Shown: piece by piece, positions 26,771-34,519 of the stretch
How the letters are laid out: the number at the start of each line of letters is the position of its first letter
Numbering within the stretch: the stretch's first letter is position 1
Source of the DNA: Danxiaibacter flavus
GTDB lineage: Bacteria; Bacteroidota; Bacteroidia; Chitinophagales; Chitinophagaceae
Direction: 5' to 3'
Assembly: GCF_041060425.1 (NCBI RefSeq)
Contig: NZ_JAULBC010000004.1
Location: 310,001 to 374,000, forward strand
Length of the DNA: 64,000 nt
Notes under the pieces: model-generated
What the model saw: only the letters and a program-made list of their open reading frames with translations
Databases searched by the model: none
What the model was told of the DNA's origin: nothing
Position numbers and translations under genes: made by a program

Positions 26771-26838
26771 GTAAGACATGTAAGACCGTAAGACATGTAA
26801 GACCGTAAGACAGTAAGATCGTAAGAGAGTAAGAGGGT
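26771..26838 (+). repeat. 8/9-bp array, GTAAGAC family
   Basis: Eight units of GTAAGAC(C/A) with alternating 8- and 9-bp spacing, starting 8 bp after the ctlX stop. Its reverse-complement counterpart at 42941-43022 follows the minus-strand HEXXH gene, so relative to the preceding gene both read GTAAGAC. It is sandwiched between ctlX and the lipoprotein gene start at 26906. Confidence 0.75.
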
Positions 26839-26905
26839 GTAAAAAAGATTGTTGTATCTTCAGAGATTGATAATTCAAGATGCCCAGAGCTCTAAAACAG
26901 TCGAC

Positions 26906-27550
26906 ATGATGATACATTTCTTTAAGAAGAATTTTATTCAATGGGTTGCGATTGCAGCATTATTTACCGCTGGCTCATGCAATAATTCCGGTGAAGAAAA
27001 AAAAGAGAAAGATCACATTGAAGATTCGGTTGAAACGGCCGCGGGAATAGCAAAAGATGACAGCCTTCTCATTCATGAGCAGCCTACTTCTGAATGGATT
27101 ATCAATTCCCTGCAAAAAAATAAGATTGCGCCCGACAATTTGCAGCTAAAAGAATTCTGGGCAGTAGACAGCTTCAGCAAAAAACAATTCACGCCGGAAA
27201 AAGATTTCTACAATAAATACGCGCCCTTGTTGAAATGGTCCGCCGACAGCAGCTATGTTTTGGACGAAGGAACTTACGGCGCCATTGTAACGCGCGATAA
27301 AAATGGCAATACAAAAGTGGAAGGGGGCGACGCTGATACTGAGATCAGTTTGCTCTTCCCCAAAGAAAACAGCAAAACACAATTGATCTATTCAGGTCCT
27401 TCCTTTCACTTTATTGATGGCAAATGGTTGGACAGCACTCAGTTAGCTATGCTAACTTCTTTTGATGAAAAAGGTGGCGGTCAAAGTGACACAACACTCT
27501 GGATAATAGATGTAAAAAGTAAATTCTTTAGAAAATACCTGTGGAGATAA
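26906..27550 (+). CDS. Hypothetical lipoprotein
   Basis: I do not recognise the family. Start taken at the ATG 26906 (a second ATG follows at once); the upstream extension to 26849 is probably not translated. 214 residues: a short basic N-terminus, hydrophobic WVAIAALF, then lipobox TAGSC with lipid Cys25, an acidic and Lys-rich linker (NNSGEEKKEKD), and a soluble domain of about 165 residues with acidic character. The protein likely sits on the periplasmic face of a membrane. It lies 52 bp before pheS on the same strand but pheS seems to have its own -7 element. Confidence 0.7.
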   Translation: MMIHFFKKNFIQWVAIAALFTAGSCNNSGEEKKEKDHIEDSVETAAGIAKDDSLLIHEQPTSEWIINSLQKNKIAPDNLQLKEFWAVDSFSKKQFTPEKDFYNKYAPLLKWSADSSYVLDEGTYGAIVTRDKNGNTKVEGGDADTEISLLFPKENSKTQLIYSGPSFHFIDGKWLDSTQLAMLTSFDEKGGGQSDTTLWIIDVKSKFFRKYLWR

Positions 27551-27590
27551 GCCCTTAAAACCGCACCATACACGTTACTTCAACTTTACT

Positions 27591-27598
27591 TATCTTCG
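27591..27598 (+). promoter_or_regulatory. Possible -7 element of pheS (TATCTTCG)
   Basis: One mismatch to the Bacteroidota TAnnTTTG element. It ends 4 bp before the ATG, which would place the transcript start at or next to the start codon. No clear -33 TTTG is seen at the right distance. Confidence 0.4.
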
Positions 27599-27602
27599 CC
27601 GC

Positions 27603-28631
27603 ATGGAAGAATTGGTTCAACAAATAGAACAACTAAAACAGGAAATTAACGAATACCAATCTGTTTCAGCCGAATTAACAGAGGCATTCCGTATTAAATA
27701 TCTTGGCACCAAGGGCATTGTGAAAAACATAATGGGAGAAATGAAAAATGTGCCCAATGACCGCAAAAAAGAATTCGGCCAGATACTGAATGAGTTTAAA
27801 GTTTTTGCCGAAAGTAAATATGAGTTTCTGAAAGAGAGTACGAATGGCTCAACCAAGGCAAGTGCAACAATAGACTGGAGCCTCCCCGGCGACCCGGTTG
27901 GCGTAGGCTCGCGTCACCCCTTAAGCCTTGTTCGTAACCAGATCGTTTCAATATTTAAGCGTCTTGGTTTCGCTGTTGCTGAGGGACCGGAGATTGAAGA
28001 TGACTGGCACAACTTCGGAGCAATGAACCTTCCGGAAGATCATCCGGCTAGAGACATGCAGGACACTTTTTATATTCATAAAGATCCTTCCTGGTTGTTA
28101 CGTACACACACCAGCAGCGTTCAGGCACGCGTAATGGAAAAACAAAAGCCACCGATCAGGGTTATTTGCCCGGGTCGTGTTTACCGCAACGAAACGGTGA
28201 GCGCAAGAGCCCATTGTTTCTTCCACCAGGTTGAAGGATTATATATTGATGAGCATGTAAGCTTTGCTGATCTTAAACAGACACTTTACTTCTTTGTACA
28301 GGAAATGTTCGGCAAAGATGTAAAAGTTCGCTTCAGGCCTTCTTATTTCCCTTTTACTGAGCCAAGCGCAGAAATGGATATCAGTTGCCTTATCTGCGGA
28401 GGTGAAGGTTGTAATGTTTGCAAGCACACCGGCTGGGTAGAGATCCTGGGAAGCGGCATGGTGCATCCGAAAGTGTTGGAAAACTTTGGAATCGACCCCA
28501 ATAAATATACCGGCTTCGCGTTTGGTATGGGCGTTGAACGTATTGCGCAATTGAAATACCAGGTGAATGATCTTCGCCTGTATTCTCAGAACGACATTCG
28601 CTTTTTGAAACAATTCACCGGAGCGGTGTAG
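27603..28631 (+). CDS. pheS: Phenylalanine--tRNA ligase alpha subunit
   Basis: 342 residues, full length. The N-terminal coiled coil (1-85) is followed by the class II catalytic core: motif 1 around PVGVGSRHPLSLVRNQIVSIFKRLGF, HTSSVQAR at 169-176, motif 2 GRVYRNETVSARAHCFFHQVE and motif 3 GFAFGMGVERIAQLKY. A four-Cys insert (Cys262, 265, 270, 273; CLICGGEGCNVCKHTGW) resembles the zinc-binding insert common in Bacteroidota PheS. It forms an alpha2-beta2 enzyme with PheT, which is not in this window. A TATCTTCG element ends 4 bp before the ATG, suggesting a near-leaderless mRNA. A good terminator follows at 28687. Confidence 0.97.
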   Translation: MEELVQQIEQLKQEINEYQSVSAELTEAFRIKYLGTKGIVKNIMGEMKNVPNDRKKEFGQILNEFKVFAESKYEFLKESTNGSTKASATIDWSLPGDPVGVGSRHPLSLVRNQIVSIFKRLGFAVAEGPEIEDDWHNFGAMNLPEDHPARDMQDTFYIHKDPSWLLRTHTSSVQARVMEKQKPPIRVICPGRVYRNETVSARAHCFFHQVEGLYIDEHVSFADLKQTLYFFVQEMFGKDVKVRFRPSYFPFTEPSAEMDISCLICGGEGCNVCKHTGWVEILGSGMVHPKVLENFGIDPNKYTGFAFGMGVERIAQLKYQVNDLRLYSQNDIRFLKQFTGAV

Positions 28632-28686
28632 GGAAAGCTGAAAGCACAAAGCCTAAAGCTTAAAACTTTACATGATATAATTAAAG

Positions 28687-28719
28687 AGCCTGAACATAGC
28701 GATGTGTTCGGGCTTTTTT
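28687..28719 (+). terminator. Intrinsic terminator after pheS
   Basis: Stem AGCCTGAACA with TGTTCGGGCT (one G-U pair), short loop, then six T. Plus-strand orientation fits termination of pheS. Confidence 0.85.
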
Positions 28720-28768
28720 GTGTTTCATATTAACTCATTGAAAACCGCTCTTTTGCAAAGTCGTGAGG

Positions 28769-28920
28769 TTAATGTCCTGCGGACAACAATAACCGCTCGA
28801 TGATTATCCTCTATTGAGATTAATTCCCGACGGGAAAGCATACACTACCCGACACACATATTGCCCGTAGGGGCATAAAGCGCAATAGAATAGACGAAAA
28901 AATAATTCTTTTTTGTCCGT
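28769..28920. repeat. Second cluster of TCCGTAGGA-type palindromes
   Basis: Cores GTCCTGCGGAC (about 28772), CCCGACGGG (about 28844) and CCCGTAGGGG (about 28869) with flanks GGTTAATGTCCTG and CATAAAGCGCAATAGAA that match the 25094-25256 cluster. Confidence 0.55.
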
Positions 28921-29086
28921 AGAACATCAAACAAACATCAATCAATCTCCGCTCAATTATCGATATATAATTAATTGATCAAGACCAACCGAATGGCGCA
29001 ATTTCTCGATGTCATCGCCAGGCCTGGCGCTTTAGGTTTTGAGCTTTAAGCACTTTACTTTAAGCTTTTTCCAACACTTTCGCCGT

Positions 29087-29094
29087 TACCTTCG
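29087..29094 (+). promoter_or_regulatory. Possible -7 element of the C1 peptidase gene (TACCTTCG)
   Basis: One mismatch to TAnnTTTG, 26 bp before the ATG, a usual leader length for this group. The -33 element is not clear. Confidence 0.45.
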
Positions 29095-29120
29095 TGCCTT
29101 AATTTCCAAATGAATTTAAT

Positions 29121-30308
29121 ATGTTAGAGAAAAAACTATTGCTTGTAGCTGCGTTTATGTCAGCCGGAGCATTTGCAATGGCACAGGACAACCTGGTCAA
29201 CTCTCTGAGTAGCAATACGAGCGTGGATGCAAAGGCGAAATTCACATTCACCCCAATTATTAATGTTGAAAGAACTTCCATTAAAAACCAGGGAAGCAGT
29301 GGCACCTGCTGGAGTTATTCAGGTAATTCATTTCTTGAATCAGAAATGATCCGCACAGGTAAACAAACGGTTGACCTGAGTGAGATCTACACGGCACGTT
29401 GCGTATATATCGAAAAAGCCAAGAATTACGTCCGCATGCATGGAGCGGTTAGCTGGGGTGATGGCGGAGAACTGCACGATGTTATCAATATGTATGAGCG
29501 CTATGGTGCGTTACCTCAATCTGTTTATACAGGCTTGAACTATGGCACCTCCATCAACAAGTTTGGAGAAATGCAGGATGCACTGAAAGGAATGCTGGAT
29601 GGCATTATTAAAAATGCAAACGGTAAACTTACGCCTAACTGGCTTCCGGCTTTTACCGCTGCATTGGATGCATACCTGGGTAAAGTGCCGGAACAATTTG
29701 AATACAAAGGAAAGACTTACACTCCACAAACATTCGCCAAAGAGGTGGTAGGATTACAACCGGCAGATTACATCGAAATGACCTCCTTGGAAGATCAACC
29801 ATTCTATAAAAAAGTATTTCTTCCTATTCCGGATAACTGGGCGTTTGAATATGCCTACAACATTCAAATGAATGATATTACCGGCGTTATAGACAATGCA
29901 TTAAAAAATGGTTATTCAGTTGGATGGGCATCCGATGTCAGTGAGAAATACTTCAGCTGGAAAAATGGTGTTGCTTACGTACCAGAGAAAGATTTTGAAG
30001 CGATGACCGAGCAGGAAAAGAAAGATATGTTCGACGGCCCTAAACCGGAAAGAGTAATCACACCGGAGTTGCGCCAAACTGCTTTCGACAATTACACTAC
30101 AACGGATGATCATGGTATGCAGATTGTCGGCACTGCAAAAGATCAGAACGGAAAGGAATATTATATCGTGAAAAATTCCTGGGGCGAGACAAACGATTAC
30201 AAAGGCTACCTGTATGTAAGTAAGAATTTTGTGCTGTATAAAACAACCGGCATTATGGTTCACAAAAATGCCATTCCGAAGGAGTTGAAGGGGAAGATGG
30301 GAGTTTAG
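29121..30308 (+). CDS. Secreted C1-family cysteine aminopeptidase (bleomycin hydrolase-like)
   Basis: 395 residues with signal peptide MLEKKLLLVAAFMSAGAFAMAQ. The papain-fold triad is complete: Cys63 in KNQGSSGTCWSYSG with oxyanion Gln57, His331 in TTDDHGMQIVG and Asn352 in IVKNSWGETNDYKGY. A large insertion between the Cys and His halves (100-300) is typical of PepC/bleomycin hydrolase, which form hexamers and trim N-terminal residues. The signal peptide puts this one in the periplasm or outside, unlike cytoplasmic PepC. It stands alone, ends before a bidirectional terminator and is convergent with the GNAT gene. Confidence 0.92.
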   Translation: MLEKKLLLVAAFMSAGAFAMAQDNLVNSLSSNTSVDAKAKFTFTPIINVERTSIKNQGSSGTCWSYSGNSFLESEMIRTGKQTVDLSEIYTARCVYIEKAKNYVRMHGAVSWGDGGELHDVINMYERYGALPQSVYTGLNYGTSINKFGEMQDALKGMLDGIIKNANGKLTPNWLPAFTAALDAYLGKVPEQFEYKGKTYTPQTFAKEVVGLQPADYIEMTSLEDQPFYKKVFLPIPDNWAFEYAYNIQMNDITGVIDNALKNGYSVGWASDVSEKYFSWKNGVAYVPEKDFEAMTEQEKKDMFDGPKPERVITPELRQTAFDNYTTTDDHGMQIVGTAKDQNGKEYYIVKNSWGETNDYKGYLYVSKNFVLYKTTGIMVHKNAIPKELKGKMGV

Positions 30309-30688
30309 TTTAGTTGACAGTAGATAATTGACAACTGAAATGAAGGATGAGTAAATCGGCAGATGCGCGAATGGGAAAATATGTAAATGTGCGAATCTGC
30401 AAATGTCAGGGCTGATGAAGGAATTGGAAGACAGCAATATTCAATAAAAATGGAATGACAGATAGGAAATGATTATCTCAGCCAGTGGAATTAACCGATA
30501 GAAGAAAGAAAAAGGTTTACGTTATCATGCGTAAACCTTTTTTATTTAAAAGCTCTTTGCCACATGAATAAAAAGGAAATTAACCGGCACGTCGTTCGCA
30601 CATACGCACATTTTCCCATTCGCCCATTTACATATTCGCACATACGCACATTCACACGCACACATTGTCAATTGTTAACTTTCAATTT
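30309..30688. other. Convergent intergenic region: terminator flanked by inverted octamer arrays
   Basis: 380 bp between the C1 peptidase (plus) and GNAT (minus) stops. It contains an octamer array (about 30354-30408), a bidirectional terminator (30508-30544), the inverse octamer array (30595-30666) and a heptamer array TCAATTG, TTAACTT, TCAATTT, TCAATTA (30668-30695) that runs through the GNAT stop codon. Confidence 0.75.
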
Positions 30689-30695
30689 TCAATTA
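30354..30695. repeat. Inverted octamer pair of the TGCGAATG family plus TCAATT heptamers
   Basis: Left arm includes GCGAATGG, AATATGTA, AATGTGCG, AATCTGCA, AATGTCAG. The right arm has TTCGCACA, TACGCACA, TTTTCCCA, TTCGCCCA, TTTACATA, TTCGCACA, TACGCACA and then switches to 7-bp TCAATT words. The same octamer-then-TCAATT composite recurs at 43421-43558 and 57181-57256. Confidence 0.75.
30508..30544. terminator. Bidirectional intrinsic terminator
   Basis: Perfect 11-bp stem AAAGGTTTACG with CGTAAACCTTT, loop TTATCATG, six T on the right and an A-rich run on the left, between two convergent genes. Confidence 0.88.
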
Positions 30696-31144
30696 TTATA
30701 AGCGTTCGGATTGTGCAATTGCATAAACCGTTGCGTTTGTGCATCAGTAAATCTGGTCCAGCCGAACTGTTCATACAAACCGTGGGCATCAAGTGTACCC
30801 AGAAGCCAACGTCGCAGTCCCTGCATATCGGGATGGTTCATCATTGTAGTCATCAGCCATTTTGATAACCCAGCTCCGCGGTGTTCAGGCAAAATAAATA
30901 CATCTGCCAGGTAAGCAAAGGTTGCTTTATCTGTAACCAGCCGGGCAAAGCCAACCTGTGCATCATTATAATACAGACCAAAGCAAAATGAGTTATCAAT
31001 AGATCGCCTTACAACGTCAAGTGGGATGTTTTTAGCCCAATAAGACTTAACGGAAAGGTATTGATGAATCACCTCAATCTGCAGCTTCTGCTTATCCGTA
31101 CTTATCGTATAAGCAGGATTGTTCTGGTTTACAAAAGTCTCCAT
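30689..31144 (-). CDS. GNAT-family N-acetyltransferase
   Basis: 151 residues. The acetyl-CoA-binding motif A is clear as ADVFILPEHRGAGLSKWLMTT (about 81-101), with the Arg/Gly-x-Gly-x-(Gly/Ala) loop written HRGAGL. The region after it (LLGTLDAHGLYEQFGW) is the usual motif B, where the Tyr can act as general acid. The acceptor substrate is unknown. It follows the pseudouridine synthase gene by 16 bp on the minus strand, so they are likely one transcript. The last codons lie inside a TCAATT-type heptamer array. Confidence 0.88.
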   Translation of the reverse strand: METFVNQNNPAYTISTDKQKLQIEVIHQYLSVKSYWAKNIPLDVVRRSIDNSFCFGLYYNDAQVGFARLVTDKATFAYLADVFILPEHRGAGLSKWLMTTMMNHPDMQGLRRWLLGTLDAHGLYEQFGWTRFTDAQTQRFMQLHNPNAYNN

Positions 31145-31160
31145 GTTTATATTACGTTGT

Positions 31161-31748
31161 TTATTCTCCGAATAGTTTTTTGTACATCGTCTTTTTGGAA
31201 AGCATCACCATCTCCCCCGGCTTTAATTTGCCAAGCTCAACTTGCTCGATCCTGTAACGGATAAGTCTTAAAGTAGGAAAGCCAACTTTCGCTGTCATTT
31301 TTCGTACCTGCCTGTTCTTTCCTTCTGTAAGAATCAGGTTGATCCAGGGTGCCGGTATATGAGCCCGGAAACGTATTGGCGGATCTCTTTCCTCTACCTC
31401 AGGAGCTTCACCAAACAACTTTGCCTGGCAAGGTTTGGTGGTATATATTTTTCCTTCTACATTAATCTCCACTCCGTTAGAAAGTTGCGTCAATGCATCC
31501 TCCGTAATAGCTCCGTCAACCTGTGCCCAGTATTCTCTTTCGTGCTCAAATTGAGGTTGCAAAAGACGATGATTCAACTGCCTGTCATTAGTAAGAATCA
31601 ATAATCCTTCACTATCATAATCCAATCTCCCAACAGGATAAACGTCTGTGGGCACATCAAAGAAATCCTTCAGTGTTTGCTTGTCTTCTTTTGTTGAAAA
31701 CTGTGATAGTACCTGGTAAGGTTTGTGGATAATAAAGTAGTGATTCAT
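31161..31748 (-). CDS. RsuA/RluE-family rRNA pseudouridine synthase
   Basis: 195 residues, no S4 domain, matching the short RluE-like branch. The catalytic Asp43 is in YPVGRLDYDSEGLLILTND. Other family blocks are ILTEGKNRQVRKMTAKVG and LIRYRIEQVELGKLKPGE. It would isomerise a uridine in 23S rRNA. The start codon lies only 3 nt after the nine-T tract of a GC-rich hairpin (31752-31776), so expression may depend on read-through of that terminator. First gene of a two-gene unit with the GNAT gene. Confidence 0.9.
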   Translation of the reverse strand: MNHYFIIHKPYQVLSQFSTKEDKQTLKDFFDVPTDVYPVGRLDYDSEGLLILTNDRQLNHRLLQPQFEHEREYWAQVDGAITEDALTQLSNGVEINVEGKIYTTKPCQAKLFGEAPEVEERDPPIRFRAHIPAPWINLILTEGKNRQVRKMTAKVGFPTLRLIRYRIEQVELGKLKPGEMVMLSKKTMYKKLFGE

Positions 31749-31751
31749 AGC

Positions 31752-31776
31752 AAAAAAAAATCCCGCTGAAGCGGGA
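31752..31776 (-). terminator. Terminator/attenuator directly before the pseudouridine synthase start codon
   Basis: On the minus strand: TCCCGC, loop TTCA, GCGGGA, then nine T, then GCT and the ATG. It looks like a functional intrinsic terminator in the leader or the end of a small upstream RNA. Confidence 0.7.
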
Positions 31777-31876
31777 CTTTGTTATATGGATGGGTTAGTA
31801 AGTACCGGGAACTTAAATTCCCATCACAATATTAAAAAGAGTTTTTACCAATACAAAAAAAAATAGCAACTATTTT

Positions 31877-32096
31877 ATTCACATTTTTTTTTACTGATGT
31901 GAATTGTAGTATACTCCACGCGTGCAAAACAGGTGATTAGCAACATGCGTTATTGCACACCATCATCTATGTTCAAAATGTACATCTTCTGAAACATTGA
32001 TGAATAAAGGGTTTCAGAAGATTGATTGTATGAGTATATGACGTTGATCTGCTACACAACAACAACCTTAAATGGTTTTAAGGTTGTTTGTTTTTA
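31877..32096 (+). ncRNA. Candidate structured small RNA (strand uncertain)
   Basis: Consecutive inverted repeats: ATTCACAT/ATGTGAAT (31877-31904), GTGCAA/TTGCAC (31922-31958), a perfect 12-bp stem ATCTTCTGAAAC/GTTTCAGAAGAT (31984-32022) and a 12-bp terminator stem AACAACCTTAAA/TTTAAGGTTGTT (32061-32088) followed by TGTTTTT. The terminator points to a plus-strand transcript that ends before lpxD. No matching promoter was identified, and I recognise no known RNA family. Confidence 0.35.
32061..32096 (+). terminator. Plus-strand intrinsic terminator upstream of lpxD
   Basis: 12-bp stem with TGGT loop and a T-rich tail. There is no plus-strand protein gene upstream, which suggests a short RNA ends here. 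Confidence 0.65.
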
Positions 32097-32143
32097 AGCT
32101 TCATGTCCAATATTAAATTTTACAAATCAGCCTTTCCAAATGC

Positions 32144-32151
32144 TACCTTTG
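32144..32151 (+). promoter_or_regulatory. -7 element of lpxD (TACCTTTG)
   Basis: Exact match to TAnnTTTG, ending 20 bp before the chosen ATG at 32172. It lies inside the longer open frame, which argues that the upstream starts are not used. Confidence 0.55.
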
Positions 32152-32171
32152 AGGCCGAAAAATTAAATTTT

Positions 32172-33128
32172 ATGCTTTTTCCATCACCGGTAAGTTTAGA
32201 AGAGATCGCTTCATTGATCAAAGCAGAAGTTATAGGAGACACCACGGCACTTGCAAAAGGCATCAACGAAATTCACAAGGTTGAAGCTGGTGATCTTTGT
32301 TTTGTAGATCATCCAAAATATTACGATATCTGTCTTAACAGCAACGCCACACACATCATCATCAATACCAAAGATGTAAACGTTCCTGAAGGAAAAAATT
32401 TGCTGTTCACAGCCGATCCTTTTGAAGCATACCTGGCCATTGTTAACCACTTCCGTCCTTTTACAAAAGCGACCTCTGCTGTTAACGAAAAAGCAGCAAT
32501 CGGAGAGAACACGATTATTATGCCGAATGTATTCGTTGGCAAAGAGGTTACTATCGGAGATAACTGCGTGATCCATCCTAACGTAAGCATAATGGACTAC
32601 ACTGTTATCGGCAATAACGTAGTTATCCAGGCAGGTTCTGTAATTGGCAGCGACGCGTTTTACTACAATACAAAGAAAAACAGGGACGTCTGGTACAAGC
32701 GGATGCAGAGCTGCGGTAATGTAATAATTGAAGACGATGTGGAGATTGGAGCAGGTTGTACAATTGACCGTGGAGTTACCGCTTCAACATTTATAGGCCA
32801 GGGAACCAAGATGGATAACATGGTACATATCGGACACGATACTTATGTAGGCAAAAATTGTCTTTTTGCAGCACAGGTTGGTATAGCCGGTGCTACGGTT
32901 ATCGAAGATGGCGTGACCTTGTGGGGACAAGTTGGCGTTAGCAAGACGCTTACCATCGGAACCAATGCAGTAGTGTTGGCGCAGAGTGGAGTACCCTCAT
33001 CATTAGCCGGTAATAAAACTTACTTTGGATATCCCGCGGAAGACGCATCTCAAAAAAGAAGGGAACTCGTTTGGATTAAACGCATTCCTGAAATGTGGGA
33101 GAAGCTGAAGAAAATAAAAGTAGATTAA
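32172..33128 (+). CDS. lpxD: UDP-3-O-acylglucosamine N-acyltransferase (LpxD family)
   Basis: The frame is open from 32088, but I choose the ATG at 32172: MLFPSPVSLEEIASLIKAEV aligns with the usual LpxD start, and an exact -7 element lies within the longer version. This gives 318 residues. An N-terminal uridine-binding domain (1-100) is followed by left-handed beta-helix hexapeptide repeats (about 105-280; IGENTIIMPNVFVGKEVTIGD and so on) with the catalytic His in MVHIGHDTYVGKNC. A C-terminal helix (ELVWIKRIPEMWEKLKKI) completes the trimeric fold. It adds the N-linked hydroxyacyl chain in lipid A synthesis. Some Bacteroidota carry two LpxD-like proteins, so this could be the second. lpxH is at 37601. 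Confidence 0.87.
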   Translation: MLFPSPVSLEEIASLIKAEVIGDTTALAKGINEIHKVEAGDLCFVDHPKYYDICLNSNATHIIINTKDVNVPEGKNLLFTADPFEAYLAIVNHFRPFTKATSAVNEKAAIGENTIIMPNVFVGKEVTIGDNCVIHPNVSIMDYTVIGNNVVIQAGSVIGSDAFYYNTKKNRDVWYKRMQSCGNVIIEDDVEIGAGCTIDRGVTASTFIGQGTKMDNMVHIGHDTYVGKNCLFAAQVGIAGATVIEDGVTLWGQVGVSKTLTIGTNAVVLAQSGVPSSLAGNKTYFGYPAEDASQKRRELVWIKRIPEMWEKLKKIKVD

Positions 33129-33184
33129 AACAGCGCCGCAGCTGTTGGGTGAAATTTGAATACCATTATGGTCACACTTTATAG

Positions 33185-33218
33185 AAAGATCACCAGCTTA
33201 GCTAGTTGGTGATCTTTT
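33185..33218. terminator. Bidirectional terminator between lpxD and the epimerase gene
   Basis: Perfect 11-bp stem AAAGATCACCA with TGGTGATCTTT and T-rich/A-rich edges, between convergent genes. Confidence 0.8.
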
Positions 33219-33262
33219 ATTTAACGGTGAAATTATTTGTGAAGCCAATACGCAATCATCCC

Positions 33263-34288
33263 TTATGCGCTCTTTTCAAGTTGCTTGCAGATTCTTTGAA
33301 TTGACTGAGTTAATGGTGTGTAATAAAACCCCGGGAGGAACTTCAACAATTTGGTGTTGTCGTAATACACTTTCGATTGGGCTGTGTTTGCTGTTTCTTT
33401 CGTGATCATCGGATCCTTGCCGGAAAAAAAGCTCTTTATAGCTTCCAGCCGCCATACAACGGCTGCAATAAACGGTGTCACTCTTTTGTGAGGCACTTTC
33501 TTTCCGAAGCCATTGGCTATAGAAGTAAACAATTCCTTATAGGAGATATTTTCAGCACTTACAATAAACCGCTGTGCGGAAATATTGCTTTCCATCAATT
33601 GGATCATTACGCTTGCTACATCCTGCACATCAACAAAACCATTTACACCTTCTGAATACCAGGGAAACTCTTTGTAGATACTTTTGAACAACTCAGAAGA
33701 GCCTTTATTCCAATCACCAGCTCCCAGGATAACTGTCGGATTTACAATCACAGCATCAAGCCCCTCGCCTATTCCTCTCCATACACTCATTTCAGCCAGA
33801 AATTTACTCTTGGCATATGCTGAATTGTGCATATGATCATCCCATTTCAGCTCTTCATCTACATGCTCCTGATCTTTCTTCCTTCCAATAGCGGCAACTG
33901 AGCTTACATAAACAAGTTTGCGGATATTATTGTCAATGCACGCGTTCACCACGTTTTCAGTTCCGTCGATATTTGTTTGATGGATGAGTTTCCTCCGTTT
34001 GGGGCTAAAAGATACTATAGCCGCGCAGTGATATACTTCGGATACGCCTTTCATGGCGTCCTCTAATTCTATCACATCGAGAATATCAGCCTGCACCCAC
34101 TCTACTCCGGTTAGCTGTATCTGCGGCTTTGAGCGATGGTACAACGCCCTTACGCGTTTTCCCGTTCCGGCAAGCTGTTGAACAAGCTCTGAACCAACAA
34201 GGCCATTCGCTCCTGTTACCAGGACTAAATCCATATTTTGAAGACTAGCCGATGCTGGTTGTTTATCGTTCTGATTTACAGCTTCCAT
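33263..34288 (-). CDS. NAD(P)-dependent epimerase/dehydratase (extended SDR)
   Basis: 341 residues from the first ATG; an ATG at residue 19 (34232-34234) gives MDLVLVTGANGLVG and is also plausible. The Rossmann glycine motif is TGANGLVGS, followed by ADILD, the catalytic Ser region YVSSVAAIG and Tyr-x-x-x-Lys in SAYAKSKFLAE. The pattern VYHCAAIVSF and the later VNPTVILG resemble dihydroflavonol reductase/3-beta-HSD-like members, so the substrate may be a sterol-like, flavonoid-like or sugar-nucleotide compound; I cannot decide. Convergent with lpxD across a bidirectional terminator and divergent from the MerR gene. Confidence 0.87.
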   Translation of the reverse strand: MEAVNQNDKQPASASLQNMDLVLVTGANGLVGSELVQQLAGTGKRVRALYHRSKPQIQLTGVEWVQADILDVIELEDAMKGVSEVYHCAAIVSFSPKRRKLIHQTNIDGTENVVNACIDNNIRKLVYVSSVAAIGRKKDQEHVDEELKWDDHMHNSAYAKSKFLAEMSVWRGIGEGLDAVIVNPTVILGAGDWNKGSSELFKSIYKEFPWYSEGVNGFVDVQDVASVMIQLMESNISAQRFIVSAENISYKELFTSIANGFGKKVPHKRVTPFIAAVVWRLEAIKSFFSGKDPMITKETANTAQSKVYYDNTKLLKFLPGFYYTPLTQSIQRICKQLEKSA

Positions 34289-34519
34289 TGAGCGTATCTG
34301 TTATCTTTTCCTTAGTGCGTGACAAATATTTGGCAAACATACGTTTTATCTTTTGCTGCATTTCCTTTAAGGCTTGATTTTTGTCAGCAAATGAGGAATG
34401 TTTTACAAACGTTGAACAGGCAATTGCAGGAAGTCTTTAAAAGCAATGTTTACTTACATCTTTTCCACCAATTGCACTAAAAGATGTGTTTGCAAAGCAA
34501 TGAATCCTAATTTTACAGT

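Larger units (their letters stand above)
28634..29068. repeat. Inverted pair of 7-bp arrays, AAAGCTG/GAGCTTT family
   Basis: Left arm 28634-28668: AAAGCTG, AAAGCAC, AAAGCCT, AAAGCTT, AAAACTT. Right arm 29027-29068: GCGCTTT, AGGTTTT, GAGCTTT, AAGCACT, TTACTTT, AAGCTTT. The left arm begins 3 bp after the pheS stop. The arms differ by one unit and are separated by 358 bp. Confidence 0.7.
28632..29120. other. Intergenic region with terminator, inverted AAAGCTG arrays and short palindromes
   Basis: 489 bp between pheS and the C1 peptidase gene. It holds a five-unit heptamer array (28634-28668), the pheS terminator (28687-28719), palindromes of the TCCGTAGGA family (28769-28920), the six-unit inverted array (29027-29068) and a -7-like TACCTTCG (29087-29094). 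No coding frame is convincing. Confidence 0.7.
31749..32171. other. Divergent leader region with several strong hairpins; possible ncRNA
   Basis: 423 bp between the pseudouridine synthase (minus) and lpxD (plus) genes. It contains a minus-strand terminator next to the synthase ATG, four stem-loops between 31877 and 32096, the last of which is a plus-strand terminator, and an lpxD -7 element at 32144-32151. No protein-coding frame is supported. Confidence 0.6.

Noticed and set aside
32088..32171. Longer LpxD N-terminus from the TTG at 32088 or ATG at 32103
   Set aside because: The region contains an exact -7 promoter element and does not fit the usual LpxD start; the ATG at 32172 does.
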